The notes: generated from the letters alone by a model not told the origin. Positions 27,332 through 36,177 are shown, numbered from the stretch's first letter. The stretch: 64,000 bases of DNA from Paracoccaceae bacterium (GCA_019911965.1 JAIOJF010000039.1:1-64000); one strand, 5' to 3'. Translations and numbers: made by a program.

Positions 27332-28369
27332 TCAGCCGTAGCGGTAAGGCCGTCCGGCCTTGGCCATCACAGCATTGTATTCCTTGATCTTGCCGACAAC
27401 CTTGGCCTGGGTCGCGCCCATACCGGCGATTTCATCCCAGAACTCGGCAGCGGCACTTTCCACCTGCGCCCATTCCGCATCGGGGATCGAGGTCAGCTGC
27501 ATTTTCGGGCCACCCACGCGCAGGGCCGCTTCACCGCCCCAATACCACCACTGGCGATAGTAATGCGATGAATCCGTGCACATCCGAAGCAATTCCTGAA
27601 GATGCTCGGGCAATTCGTTCCAGCGATCCTGATTGGCGAAGAAATGGCCGATCCAGGCGCCCGAGATGTTGTTGGTCAGGAAGTAGTCGGTCACATCGGC
27701 CCAGCCAACGGTATAATCCTCGGTGATGCCGGACCAGGCGATGCCGTCCAGTTCGCCGGTCTGCACCGCAACCTCGATATCCTCCCAGGGCAGGGTCACC
27801 GGCACGACGCCGAACTTGGTCAGGAAGCGCCCGGCGGTGGGGAAGGTGAAGATGCGCTTGCCCTTCAGGTCTTCCAGGGAGTTGATCGGCTCTTTCGTGG
27901 CGAAGTGGCAGGGGTCCCAGGACCCGGCGGAGATATGCTGCACCCCGACCTTGGCGTATTCTTCCTTCCAGATCGCATCCAGGCCGTACTGGTTGAACAG
28001 CACCGGCACATCCAGCGAATAGCGCAGCGCGAACGGGAAATAGCCGCCGAACACGGTGACATCGGTCGGCGAGGCCATCGAATCGTCGTCCGACTGGACG
28101 GCATCAATGGTGCCTTTCTGCATGGCGCGGAACAATTCGCCGGTCGGCACAAGCTGATCGGCGTAGAACAGTTCGATCTGCATCTCGTCGCCGGCGATCT
28201 TGTTGAAACTGTCGATGGCCGGCTTGATCACATGCTCGGCCAGTGCCGGGCCGGCATAGGTTTGCAGACGCCAGCGGATTGTCGATTGTGCCAGCGCCGG
28301 TGCGGCCAGCGGCGCGGCGATTGCGCCCGCGGCGGCCGTGGTCAGAAACTTACGTCTGTTGGTAGCCAT
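27332..28369 (-). CDS. dctP: TRAP transporter substrate-binding protein DctP
   Basis: The 345-residue periplasmic binding protein feeds a TRAP carrier. The N-terminus NRRKFLTTAAAGAIAAPLAAPALA is a twin-arginine-type signal peptide. The mature protein starts STIRWRLQTYAGP and carries LKGKRIFTFPTAGRFLTKFG and QTGELDGIAWSG, the central signature of the DctP family branch annotated for mannitol/chloroaromatic or keto-acid ligands. It is followed by a perfect hairpin and lies 52 bases after dctM. The ligand is not known. Confidence 0.88.
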   Translation of the reverse strand: MATNRRKFLTTAAAGAIAAPLAAPALAQSTIRWRLQTYAGPALAEHVIKPAIDSFNKIAGDEMQIELFYADQLVPTGELFRAMQKGTIDAVQSDDDSMASPTDVTVFGGYFPFALRYSLDVPVLFNQYGLDAIWKEEYAKVGVQHISAGSWDPCHFATKEPINSLEDLKGKRIFTFPTAGRFLTKFGVVPVTLPWEDIEVAVQTGELDGIAWSGITEDYTVGWADVTDYFLTNNISGAWIGHFFANQDRWNELPEHLQELLRMCTDSSHYYRQWWYWGGEAALRVGGPKMQLTSIPDAEWAQVESAAAEFWDEIAGMGATQAKVVGKIKEYNAVMAKAGRPYRYG

Positions 28370-28421
28370 TTTCGAATTCTCCTTGGTTGGTTGCTTGCTC
28401 CGTTCGCCGGAGTTCTTGGGG

Positions 28422-29747
28422 TTATTTCCGGTAGATGTATTCGGGCAGCCAGAGGGCGATCTGCGGGAACGCCATGATCACCACCAGCGCCAGGATCATC
28501 ACCCCGACAAAGGGCAGGATCGACGAATAGATATCGCGCAGCGTGATCTCGGGCGGGGCCATTGCCCGCATCAAAAACAGGTTGTAGCCGAAAGGCGGTG
28601 TCATATAGGCGATCTGGGTGGTGATGGTATAAAGCACGCCGTACCAGATCAGATCGAAGCCAAGCGCGCCGACCAGCGGCACGTAAAGCGGCGCGACGAT
28701 CACCAGCATGGCGGTGTCGTCCAGGAACGTGCCCATCACGATGAAGCTGAGCTGCATCAGGATCAGGATCGTCCAGGGGCTGAGATGCATCTGTTCGGTA
28801 AACAGCGATTCGATGGCACTGACCGCGCCCAGCCCGTCGAACACCGCGCCAAAGCCCATCGCGGCCAGGATGATCCACATGAACATGCAGGAAATCCCCA
28901 GCGTGTTGCGCACCGAGGTTTCCAGGACCTGCCGCGTCATGCCGCCCTTGACCACCGCCGCAAGGAACGCCGTCAGCGCCCCCACGGCGGAGCTTTCCAC
29001 GAGCGAGGTCCAGCCATTGACGAAAGGCACCATCATCACCGCGAAGATCAACAGCGGCAATATCCCCGCCCGCAGCAGGCGCAGCTTTTCGGCGCGGGTG
29101 ATCTCGGCGCGTTCCTCGGCGCTGATGGCCGGGGCGAGGTCGGGCTGGAAATAGGCGCGGATCAGCACGTAAAGGATGAACATGGTCGCCATCATCAGCC
29201 CCGGGATGACACCGGCCAGCCAGAGCTGGCCCACCGGCTGGCGGGCGATCATGGCATAAAGCACCAGCACCACCGATGGCGGCACCAGGATGCCGAGGCT
29301 GGAACCGGCCTGCACCACGCCGGTAACCATGCGTTTGTCGTAACCCCGTCGCAGCAATTCCGGCAGCGCGATGGTCGCGCCGATCGCCATGCCCGCCACC
29401 GACAGCCCGTTCATCGCCGAGACCAGCACCATCAGCAGGATCGTTCCGATGGCAAGCCCGCCGCGCACCGGCCCCATCCAGACGTGGAACATTCGGTACA
29501 GGTCGTTGGCAATGCCGGATTCCGACAGCACATAGCCCATGAAGATGAACATCGGCAGCGTCAGCAGCGGATACCATTTCATCAGCTTCATCGCCGCCGA
29601 AAAGCCGATATCCGATCCGCCAACCCCCCAGAGAAGGATCGCCGCCACCACCCCGACAAAGCCGATGGCGCCGAACACCCGCTGGCCGGTGAACAGCATC
29701 AGCATCATGGTCGAGAACATCAGGATGGCGATGGTTTCCTGCGGCAT
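28422..29747 (-). CDS. dctM: TRAP transporter large permease DctM
   Basis: The 441-residue protein is the sodium-coupled translocation subunit of a TRAP transporter, with about 12 hydrophobic helices spread evenly. Family segments include YPLLTLPMFIFMGYVLSESG near residue 40, GSSLGILVPPSVVLVLYA near 145 and PPFGYNLFLMRAMAPPEITLRDIYSSILPF close to the C-terminus. Its ATG overlaps the dctQ stop by one base (TGATG). Confidence 0.92.
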   Translation of the reverse strand: MPQETIAILMFSTMMLMLFTGQRVFGAIGFVGVVAAILLWGVGGSDIGFSAAMKLMKWYPLLTLPMFIFMGYVLSESGIANDLYRMFHVWMGPVRGGLAIGTILLMVLVSAMNGLSVAGMAIGATIALPELLRRGYDKRMVTGVVQAGSSLGILVPPSVVLVLYAMIARQPVGQLWLAGVIPGLMMATMFILYVLIRAYFQPDLAPAISAEERAEITRAEKLRLLRAGILPLLIFAVMMVPFVNGWTSLVESSAVGALTAFLAAVVKGGMTRQVLETSVRNTLGISCMFMWIILAAMGFGAVFDGLGAVSAIESLFTEQMHLSPWTILILMQLSFIVMGTFLDDTAMLVIVAPLYVPLVGALGFDLIWYGVLYTITTQIAYMTPPFGYNLFLMRAMAPPEITLRDIYSSILPFVGVMILALVVIMAFPQIALWLPEYIYRK

Positions 29748-30343
29748 CAGATTTCCACCCCCCGGATGCGGGCGATGTCCTTGACCAGTTCGCTGGCGGC
29801 CTGAAGCAGCATCAGCGCGAAGCCGAAGATCATGACGACCTTGATCGGCCAGAGATAGGGCCGCCAGGCGGTGGATGAACGCTCCATATAGCCCAGATGC
29901 CCGGCCGCGCCGTCCGGCCCGCCGGTCAGGAAGCCGACCGCCAGATCGCGGTAGAAGCCCCAGAAGTCGGTGCCGAAATATCCCAGGCTATAGGCGGTCG
30001 AGCCAAGCGCGCCGTAAAGCAGGACGCCGAGATAGAACATCAAAAACAGCACGGTGGTGGCGTCGAACCAGGCTTTGCGATGGTCGGTCCAGTCGCCGTA
30101 GAACAGGTCCATCCGCACGTTCGATCCCATCTGGATCGAATATGGCCCGCCAAGGATGTAATAGACCACCAGCGCGAATTGCGCGGTTTCCAGCGTCCAG
30201 AGCGAGGGGTAGAAGAAGGTCTTGGAGATCGACGACCACAGCAGGATCGCCATCATCACGAAGATGCCGTACATCATCACCCGGCCGATGCCGCGATTGA
30301 GGCCATCGACCAGGCGCACGTAACGGATCAGGAACCGGGGCAT
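29747..30343 (-). CDS. dctQ: TRAP transporter small permease DctQ
   Basis: The 198-residue protein has four transmembrane helices (~20-42, 55-75, 98-118 and 160-185) and is the small membrane subunit that contacts DctM. PYSIQMGSNVRMDLFYGDW is a typical DctQ loop. The ATG at 30343 overlaps the upstream amidohydrolase stop by one base; the frame is open 80 codons upstream, but that part is a shadow of the amidohydrolase. At ~200 residues it is at the long end for DctQ. Confidence 0.88.
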   Translation of the reverse strand: MPRFLIRYVRLVDGLNRGIGRVMMYGIFVMMAILLWSSISKTFFYPSLWTLETAQFALVVYYILGGPYSIQMGSNVRMDLFYGDWTDHRKAWFDATTVLFLMFYLGVLLYGALGSTAYSLGYFGTDFWGFYRDLAVGFLTGGPDGAAGHLGYMERSSTAWRPYLWPIKVVMIFGFALMLLQAASELVKDIARIRGVEI

Positions 30344-31131
30344 CAGGCGGCTCCGTCCGTGCCGTGCATGGCGGCGCTGGCCTCGTCGCGCCGGGCGGCC
30401 AGCGCGCGTTGCACGGCGTCGTTCAGGAAAGCGCCGATCGCGGCCAGACCGGCGGCATCGGCGACCAGATCGTTGCGCACCTCGATCATCACGTTTGCCA
30501 GACCTCGCGCCAGCGCGTGCTTGCGCAGCGAATGGGTCACGCCATCCGCCGGGCCGTAGGGCTGGTTGCGCATCACCTTCCACGGCCCGCCGGTGGTGGC
30601 GTCCAGCACATGGTCGGCCAGCCGCGTGTCGCTGTCGTGCAGGATGCCGATTTCCACCTCGCGGGGCTGGCCGAAATAGACCGGTGTGAAGGTGTGGATG
30701 GTCACCAGCGCCTGCGGGCGGGCGAGGTCCAGCACCCGGCTCACCTCGGCCGAGAACGGCTCGTAGACCGCCCTGGCGCGTGCGGCGCGGTCTGCGGGTT
30801 TCAGATCGCGGTTGCCGGGAATGTCAAACCGCTCGCTGGTTGCGGGCACGGCATCGGCGGCCTCGGGCGGGCGGTTGCAATCGTAGATCAGCCGCGACAC
30901 CGTGGCCGCGACCAGCGGCGCACGCAGATGCCGCGCCATGCCGGTGGCCAGCGCCAATGCGCCGGGGTCCCAGGCGGCATGGCTGATCTTGGCCTCGTCG
31001 CTCAGGCCCAGATCGCCGATTCGCGCCGGAAAACGGTTGGAGGCATGTTCGCACAGGATCAGCGCCGCGCTTGGGAACGGGCCGGTCAGACCGGTCGTTA
31101 CAACGACATCTTCGCGATCCGAATCGACCAT
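30343..31131 (-). CDS. N-formylglutamate amidohydrolase-like protein
   Basis: The 262-residue protein belongs to the N-formylglutamate amidohydrolase family (HutG/FGase). It shows ALILCEHASNRFP near residue 24 (metal-binding Glu-His), HAAWDPGALALA, IYDCNRPPEAADA, the metal His in VTIHTFTPVY and NVMIEVRNDLV near the end. Zinc enzymes of this family cleave an amide on glutamate. ATG 31131 is chosen because GGGAGG precedes it and a TTGACA-17-GAAAAT promoter-like element (31163-31191) lies just upstream; an alternative ATG at 31194 would sit above that promoter. It heads the operon with dctQ, so it may act on a gamma-glutamyl or N-formylglutamyl intermediate. Confidence 0.82.
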   Translation of the reverse strand: MVDSDREDVVVTTGLTGPFPSAALILCEHASNRFPARIGDLGLSDEAKISHAAWDPGALALATGMARHLRAPLVAATVSRLIYDCNRPPEAADAVPATSERFDIPGNRDLKPADRAARARAVYEPFSAEVSRVLDLARPQALVTIHTFTPVYFGQPREVEIGILHDSDTRLADHVLDATTGGPWKVMRNQPYGPADGVTHSLRKHALARGLANVMIEVRNDLVADAAGLAAIGAFLNDAVQRALAARRDEASAAMHGTDGAA

Positions 31132-31162
31132 CGCAGGCAGCGCCTCCCACCGCTGTTGAAGA

Positions 31163-31250
31163 ATTTTCGTCTGCCCGATCCGACCTGTCAACATAATTTC
31201 TGTAGACTTTTCTTCCGTGGATGTTCTTTTGGTGATATCTTTTCAGAAAT
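31163..31250. promoter_or_regulatory. Divergent control region: minus-strand promoter and inverted repeat
   Basis: On the minus strand TTGACA (31186-31191), a 17-base spacer and GAAAAT (31163-31168) resemble a sigma-70 promoter for the 11-gene catabolic run. ATTTCTG (31196-31202) and CAGAAAT (31244-31250) form a 7-bp inverted repeat that could be an operator of the adjacent RpiR-type regulator. Both are pattern matches only. Confidence 0.4.
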
Positions 31251-31268
31251 CTTCCCCGGGATGCACGG

Positions 31269-32141
31269 ATGGTCGAAACAGCGAAAACGGTGCGCGAGAA
31301 GGTTCAGGCGCTGGAGCCGGCCCTGACGCGCGCCGAACGCCAGCTGGTCAACCTGATCCTGAAGAATTATCCGATGTCGGGCCTGGGCTCGATCACCCGC
31401 ATCGCCGCCGAGGCGCGGGTCTCCACCCCGACGGTGGCGCGGCTGGCGCAGAAGCTGGGATATTCCGGCTTTCCGGCATTCCAGACCGCGCTGCGCGAGG
31501 AACTGGAGGAACGGTTCTCCAACCCGATCCTGAAGCATGACCGCTGGGCCGAGCAGGCCCCCGAGGCGCATGTGCTGAACCGCTTTACCGAAGCGGTGAT
31601 CGACAATCTGCGCCAGACCCTGGCGCAGATCGATGCCGAGGCGTTCGACCGCGCCGCCAACCTGATCGCCGATCCCGCGCATCGCGTGTTCATCGTCGGC
31701 GGGCGGATCACGCGGGCCTTGGCGGATTACATCTATCTGCATCTGCAGGTGATCCGGCCCGGCGTGACGCTGGTGCCCTCGACCCCCAGCGCCTGGCCGC
31801 ATTCGGCGCTGGATATGGCGGCGGGCGATGTGATGATCGTCTACGATATCCGCCGGTATGAGAACGCGATATTGCAGATGGCGCGGTATGCCTCCGAGCA
31901 GGGCGTGCGCATCATCCTGATCACCGATCAGTGGCAAAGCCCGGTCAGTGCCGAGGCCCTGCTGACATTCAATTGCCGGATCGAGGTGCCGTCGGCCTGG
32001 GATTCCACCGTCTGCGCGCTGCACCTGTCGGAAACCCTGATCGCGGCGGTGCAGGATGCCGGATGGGACGGCGCGCGCGAGCGGATGGCCCGGCTGGAAG
32101 GGCTGTTCGATACCACCTCGGTGTTTCGCAAGTTTGTCTGA
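31269..32141 (+). CDS. MurR/RpiR family transcriptional regulator
   Basis: The 290-residue regulator has an N-terminal HTH_6 domain (LTRAERQLVNLILKNYP, ITRIAAEARVSTPTVARLAQKLGYSGFPAFQ, ~15-75) and a C-terminal SIS domain (~120-260, VFIVGGRITRALADYIYLHL). The SIS domain normally binds a phosphorylated or charged small-molecule effector. It is divergent from the amidohydrolase/TRAP/gamma-glutamyl-ligase operon and is the obvious candidate to control it. Confidence 0.9.
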   Translation: MVETAKTVREKVQALEPALTRAERQLVNLILKNYPMSGLGSITRIAAEARVSTPTVARLAQKLGYSGFPAFQTALREELEERFSNPILKHDRWAEQAPEAHVLNRFTEAVIDNLRQTLAQIDAEAFDRAANLIADPAHRVFIVGGRITRALADYIYLHLQVIRPGVTLVPSTPSAWPHSALDMAAGDVMIVYDIRRYENAILQMARYASEQGVRIILITDQWQSPVSAEALLTFNCRIEVPSAWDSTVCALHLSETLIAAVQDAGWDGARERMARLEGLFDTTSVFRKFV

Positions 32142-32198
32142 GGGGGGTCAGCAGAATTGGCTGGAAAACCGTCATGCAAATTCGATCCGGCCCCCACT

Positions 32199-32347
32199 TT
32201 GGCACGGGGGCACCCCCGGGCCGCGCCCGACCCTCCCCGCGGGAGGGCGCTTTGTGAGTCTGCAAATAGCTGAAATATCACGGTTTTTGCGCGGCGTACG
32301 TCAAGCTCTAGTGCCAGGAACGCCCTCCCAGGGTCGGTCGCGGCCCT
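32199..32347 (-). repeat. Dispersed structured repeat, copy B
   Basis: This 149-bp element is the inverted second copy of the repeat at 6988-7135. The left arm is 32323-32347 (25/25 identical), the right arm 32199-32250 (49/52) and the core 32251-32322 (72 bp, diverged but with a shared motif CAGCnATTTGCnG). The CCCTCCC-GCG-GGGAGGG hairpin is conserved. It again lies between convergent genes: the RpiR-type regulator and the XdhC-like gene. The rest of the 237-base gap holds nothing recognisable. Confidence 0.75.
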
Positions 32348-32378
32348 TAGTTGAGAGCGGCGCTTGAACGCAACCCCC

Positions 32379-33305
32379 TCACGCCTCGTTCAGCACATCC
32401 GCCAGCACGCTGACCGCCAGCTTGCGGGCATCGCGCACCGAAGGGATCAGGCCGATCGGGCCGCGCACCCGCGCCAGCGACGCCGCTGACAGCCCCAGCG
32501 CCAGCAGTTCCGCCCGCCGCGCCTCGGCAGCGCGTTTGCTGCCCTGTGCGCCGATGTAAAAGGCGCTGGTGGTGGCGGCATGCGACAGGATCGGCGGCTC
32601 CCATTCGTGATCGTGGAAGAACAGCACGATGGCGCTATAGGCATCCGGCACCAGATCGGCGGGAAATCCCGGCGAGGTCAGGTGCCGGGTTTCGCAACCG
32701 GCCTGCCGCGCGATGGTCAGGGTTTCCTCGTCCGGTGACAGCAATAGGTTCGGATAGCCGCCCGATTGCACCAGCCCGGCGAAGGTTGTCGCCTCGGGGC
32801 CCTTGCCGAAGACGTAGAAGAACAGTTCCGGCTCGATCACGATATCGAAGACACCGCCCTTGCGCCCGGTCTGCCCCGCATCCTTCACCGCCATCGCGCC
32901 GCTGGCCAGATCGACCGACAGAACCGCGATCTGCCGCGCCGCGTGGCGGCGGCAGATCTCGGACAGTACCGCCTGATCGGGGCGCGGGATCAGGGTAATC
33001 TCCAGCCCGCCGCCGCAGGGCAGTTGAATATCCGCATAGGGCGATCCGGCACCGTAGAGCACGGTCTGCGGCTTGCCTGCCCCAAGTGCCGCGACCGCGT
33101 GCAGCGCGATATCGGATTCAACGCAGCCGGACGACAGCGTGCCGATGCGCGCCTTGTCGCCGAACACCGCCATCATCGCGCCGAGCGGCCGGTAGGACGG
33201 CCCGGCGATATCGGTGATGACGGCCAGCACGCCGGGCTGGCCGGACGCCGCCAGCTGGCGGACCGGTTCGATCACCGAACTTGCATCTATGATCGGAACG
33301 GGCAT
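32379..33305 (-). CDS. XdhC/CoxI family molybdoenzyme maturation protein
   Basis: The 308-residue protein is of the XdhC/CoxI type, which inserts or sulfurates the molybdenum cofactor of xanthine-dehydrogenase and CO-dehydrogenase-like enzymes. It shows GPSYRPLGAMMAVFGD and TLSSGCVESDIALHA near residues 30-65 and a C-terminal Rossmann-like domain (AFYIGAQGSKRAAEARRAEL, IGLIPSVRDARKLAVSVLADVL). ATG 33305 follows AGGAT; the frame is open 19 codons earlier. It is divergent from moxR-coxE-coxG-coxSLM and presumably matures that enzyme. Confidence 0.88.
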   Translation of the reverse strand: MPVPIIDASSVIEPVRQLAASGQPGVLAVITDIAGPSYRPLGAMMAVFGDKARIGTLSSGCVESDIALHAVAALGAGKPQTVLYGAGSPYADIQLPCGGGLEITLIPRPDQAVLSEICRRHAARQIAVLSVDLASGAMAVKDAGQTGRKGGVFDIVIEPELFFYVFGKGPEATTFAGLVQSGGYPNLLLSPDEETLTIARQAGCETRHLTSPGFPADLVPDAYSAIVLFFHDHEWEPPILSHAATTSAFYIGAQGSKRAAEARRAELLALGLSAASLARVRGPIGLIPSVRDARKLAVSVLADVLNEA

Positions 33306-33433
33306 TCGGCATCCTGTCTGTGGCTTGCCGCCTGACCATAATACAGCCATTGGCCGCCGCAACCGTTTACCGCGTGGACACCATGCCGCGCCGGTGCTTA
33401 AATGCCCCCTGTTCCGATCCGACGAGGCGCATC

Positions 33434-34348
33434 ATGGCCGATATCCCGGCGAATATTGACGACACAATCGCCGCCCTGACCGCCGAAAGCTATGTCTGCG
33501 GGCGCGATCTGGGAACGGTGGTATTTCTGGCGCTGAAACTGGGCAAGCCGCTGTTTCTGGAAGGCGAGGCCGGGGTCGGCAAGACCGAGATCGCCAAGGC
33601 GCTGGCGGCGGCTTTGGGGCGGCGGCTGATCCGGCTGCAATGTTACGAGGGGCTGGATGCGGCCTCGGCCATTTACGAATGGAACTTCGCGGCGCAGATG
33701 ATCGCCATCCGCACCGCCGAAGCCTCGGGCGGGGCGCGGCGCGAGGATTTGCAGGCGGAACTGTTCTCGCAGGACTTCCTGATCCAGCGTCCCCTGTTGC
33801 AGGCAATGGAGGCGCATGCCGAAGGCCCGCCGGTCTTGCTGATCGACGAGGTGGATCGCACCGACGAGCCGTTCGAGGCATTCCTGCTGGAGGCGCTGTC
33901 GGATTTCCAGGTGACCATCCCCGAGATCGGCACGGTGACAGCGCCCGAGCCGCCGATTGTCATCCTGACATCGAACCGCACCCGCGAGGTGCATGACGCG
34001 CTGAAGCGGCGGTGCCTGTATCACTGGGTCGATTACCCGGCATTTGAGCGTGAACTGGCCATCGTGAATGCCCGCGTGCCCGATTGCGCCGCCACCCTGT
34101 CGGCGGAAATCGTTGCCTTCGTGCAGGCCCTGCGCGGCGAGGACCTGTTCAAGAATCCCGGCGTTGCGGAAACCATCGACTGGGCGCGCTGCCTGATCGC
34201 GCTGGACGCGGTGGCGTTAAGCCCGGATGTGATTTCCGACACGCTGGGCGCGTTGCTGAAATATCAGGACGATATCGCGCGGATCACCGGTTCGGAAGCC
34301 TCGCGCATTCTGGACGAGGCCCGCCTGAAGCTGGCGGAGGCCTCGTAA
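33434..34348 (+). CDS. MoxR-type AAA+ ATPase, CoxD-like
   Basis: The 304-residue AAA+ ATPase has Walker A EGEAGVGKTE near residue 42, Walker B VLLIDEVDRTDEPFEAFLLE near 135 and sensor-1 ILTSNRTREVHDALKRRC near 178. CoxD-like MoxR ATPases act with CoxE in assembling the copper/molybdenum site of CO dehydrogenase in carboxydotrophs. ATG 33434 is chosen because the conserved N-terminus begins there; 38 upstream codons are open without support. The coxE-like gene starts 5 bases after its stop. Confidence 0.88.
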   Translation: MADIPANIDDTIAALTAESYVCGRDLGTVVFLALKLGKPLFLEGEAGVGKTEIAKALAAALGRRLIRLQCYEGLDAASAIYEWNFAAQMIAIRTAEASGGARREDLQAELFSQDFLIQRPLLQAMEAHAEGPPVLLIDEVDRTDEPFEAFLLEALSDFQVTIPEIGTVTAPEPPIVILTSNRTREVHDALKRRCLYHWVDYPAFERELAIVNARVPDCAATLSAEIVAFVQALRGEDLFKNPGVAETIDWARCLIALDAVALSPDVISDTLGALLKYQDDIARITGSEASRILDEARLKLAEAS

Positions 34349-34352
34349 GGCG

Positions 34353-35576
34353 ATGGCGGCCCTGCCGGAACGCGATGGCAGGCTGGTGGACAATATCGTC
34401 CATTTCGCGCGGGCCTTGCGCAAGGCCGGGCTGAAGGTGGGCACCTCGCAGGTTGAAAGCGCGGTCTCGGCGGTAGCGGCGGCCGGGTTCAGCCGACGCG
34501 AGGATTACTATTTCGCGCTGCGGGCCACGCTGGTCACACGGCCCGAACATCTGGAAGTGTTCCATCAGGTGTTCGGCATGTTCTGGCGCGACCCGGAATT
34601 TCTGGAACGCATGGTGCGCTCGATGCTGCCGCTGATGCAGACGATGGCGCAGGCGGAACAGCCACCCGAAGCGGCGTATAAACGCGCCTCGGAAGCCTTG
34701 CTGGAGCCTGAACAGACCCGCGCCGACCCGCCCGAACGAGAAGAGCTGGAGATTGACGCACAGTTGAGCTGGTCCGCCAGCGAGGTGCTGCGCGCCCGGG
34801 ATTTCGAGCAGATGAGCGCCGCCGAACAGGCCGACGCCACCGCCTTGATCCGGACGTTGCGGCTGCCGGTGGAGCCGCTTCTGACCCGGCGGTTTCAGGC
34901 GGCACGGGACGGGCGACGCCCCGATGCCCGCGCGATGCTGCGCCGCTCGTTACGCCGGGGCGGCGAGATCGACCGGCTGAGCCTGAAGAAACCCCGGCAC
35001 CGCGCGCCCGATCTGGTGGCGATCTGCGATATATCCGGCTCGATGTCGGCCTATGGGCGGATGATGATGCATTTCCTGCACGCGCTGACATGGGCACCTG
35101 AATCCGGCTGGGGCCGGGTGCATGGCTTTACCTTCGGTACGAGGCTGACGAATATCTCGCGCGCGCTGGCGCTGAAAGACCCGGACCTGGCGCTGGAAGC
35201 CCTGGGGCGGGATGCGCCGGACTGGCAGGGTGGCACGCGCATCGGCGAGGCGCTGCGCGTGTTCAACCGCGACTGGTCGCGCCGGGTGCTGGGGCAGGGC
35301 GCGGTGGTGCTGCTGATCACCGACGGGCTGGAACGCGGTGATCTGACCTGCCTGCAGGCCGAGGCGGCGCGGCTGGCGCGATCCTGCCGCCGGTTGATCT
35401 GGCTGAACCCGCTGCTCCGATTCGACGGTTTCGCGCCTGAAGCCGCAGGCATCAAGGTGCTGCTGCCGCTGGTCGACTCGTTTCACGCCTGCCATTCGCT
35501 GGACAGTCTGGCCGATCTGGGCCGGGCATTTGCAACCGGCGGTGACAAGCGGCGATATCTGAAATTCCTTGAATAG
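34353..35576 (+). CDS. VWA-domain protein, CoxE-like
   Basis: The 407-residue protein has a C-terminal von Willebrand factor A domain. The MIDAS motif is CDISGSMSAYG (DxSxS, ~residue 228), with GGTRIGEAL and LLITDGLERGD further on. The N-terminal half is helical (FARALRKAGLKVGTSQVESAV). CoxE pairs with the CoxD ATPase as an insertion chaperone for the CO-dehydrogenase large subunit. Length and order match known cox clusters. Confidence 0.88.
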   Translation: MAALPERDGRLVDNIVHFARALRKAGLKVGTSQVESAVSAVAAAGFSRREDYYFALRATLVTRPEHLEVFHQVFGMFWRDPEFLERMVRSMLPLMQTMAQAEQPPEAAYKRASEALLEPEQTRADPPEREELEIDAQLSWSASEVLRARDFEQMSAAEQADATALIRTLRLPVEPLLTRRFQAARDGRRPDARAMLRRSLRRGGEIDRLSLKKPRHRAPDLVAICDISGSMSAYGRMMMHFLHALTWAPESGWGRVHGFTFGTRLTNISRALALKDPDLALEALGRDAPDWQGGTRIGEALRVFNRDWSRRVLGQGAVVLLITDGLERGDLTCLQAEAARLARSCRRLIWLNPLLRFDGFAPEAAGIKVLLPLVDSFHACHSLDSLADLGRAFATGGDKRRYLKFLE

Positions 35577-35664
35577 TTCTGATCGGGTGGTCAAAACCCT
35601 TGCAACGTGCCGCGCGGTTTCTATTATTCCGGGCCATGCCTATTCGCAAAATCTTCGGTGACCG

Positions 35665-36123
35665 ATGGATATGACCGGACAATACCGGATCGGCGCGGCG
35701 CGTGACATCGTGTGGGCGGCGCTGAACGATGTTGAGGTCCTGAAGCTGTGCATTCCGGGCTGCGAGGAGATCGAACAGCTATCGCCGACCACCATGACGG
35801 CCAGGGTGGTGCAGAAGATCGGCCCGGTGAAGGCGCGGTTCGAGGGCAATATCGAATTGCTGAACATCGAGGCCCCGGCCAGTTATACCATCAAGGGTGA
35901 AGGCCAGGGCGGCGTGGCGGGGTTCGCCAAGGGCTCGGCGGATGTCACGCTGGCCGAGGACGGCGATGAAACCGTGCTGGAATTTACCGCCCAGGCCCAG
36001 GTCGGCGGCAAGCTGGCGCGCCTTGGCAGCCGGCTGATCGACGCCACCGCCAAGAAGGTGGCGACCAAGTTTTTCGACAATTTCCATACTCATCTGACAG
36101 AAAAAGGCCCAACCGGCGGTTGA
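35665..36123 (+). CDS. CoxG-like SRPBCC-fold protein
   Basis: The 152-residue protein is a CoxG/SRPBCC-type lipid-binding fold ([86 protein letters not shown]). CoxG relatives couple CO dehydrogenase to the membrane and its quinone. This copy ends right after the fold, without the C-terminal membrane tail that some CoxG proteins carry. It lies between the coxE-like and coxS-like genes, all on the plus strand. Confidence 0.85.
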   Translation: MDMTGQYRIGAARDIVWAALNDVEVLKLCIPGCEEIEQLSPTTMTARVVQKIGPVKARFEGNIELLNIEAPASYTIKGEGQGGVAGFAKGSADVTLAEDGDETVLEFTAQAQVGGKLARLGSRLIDATAKKVATKFFDNFHTHLTEKGPTGG

Positions 36124-36177
36124 ACCGGAACGGCAGGACCAGGCGGGCCGCGAGGGCCGCGCAATCGGGAGGATACC

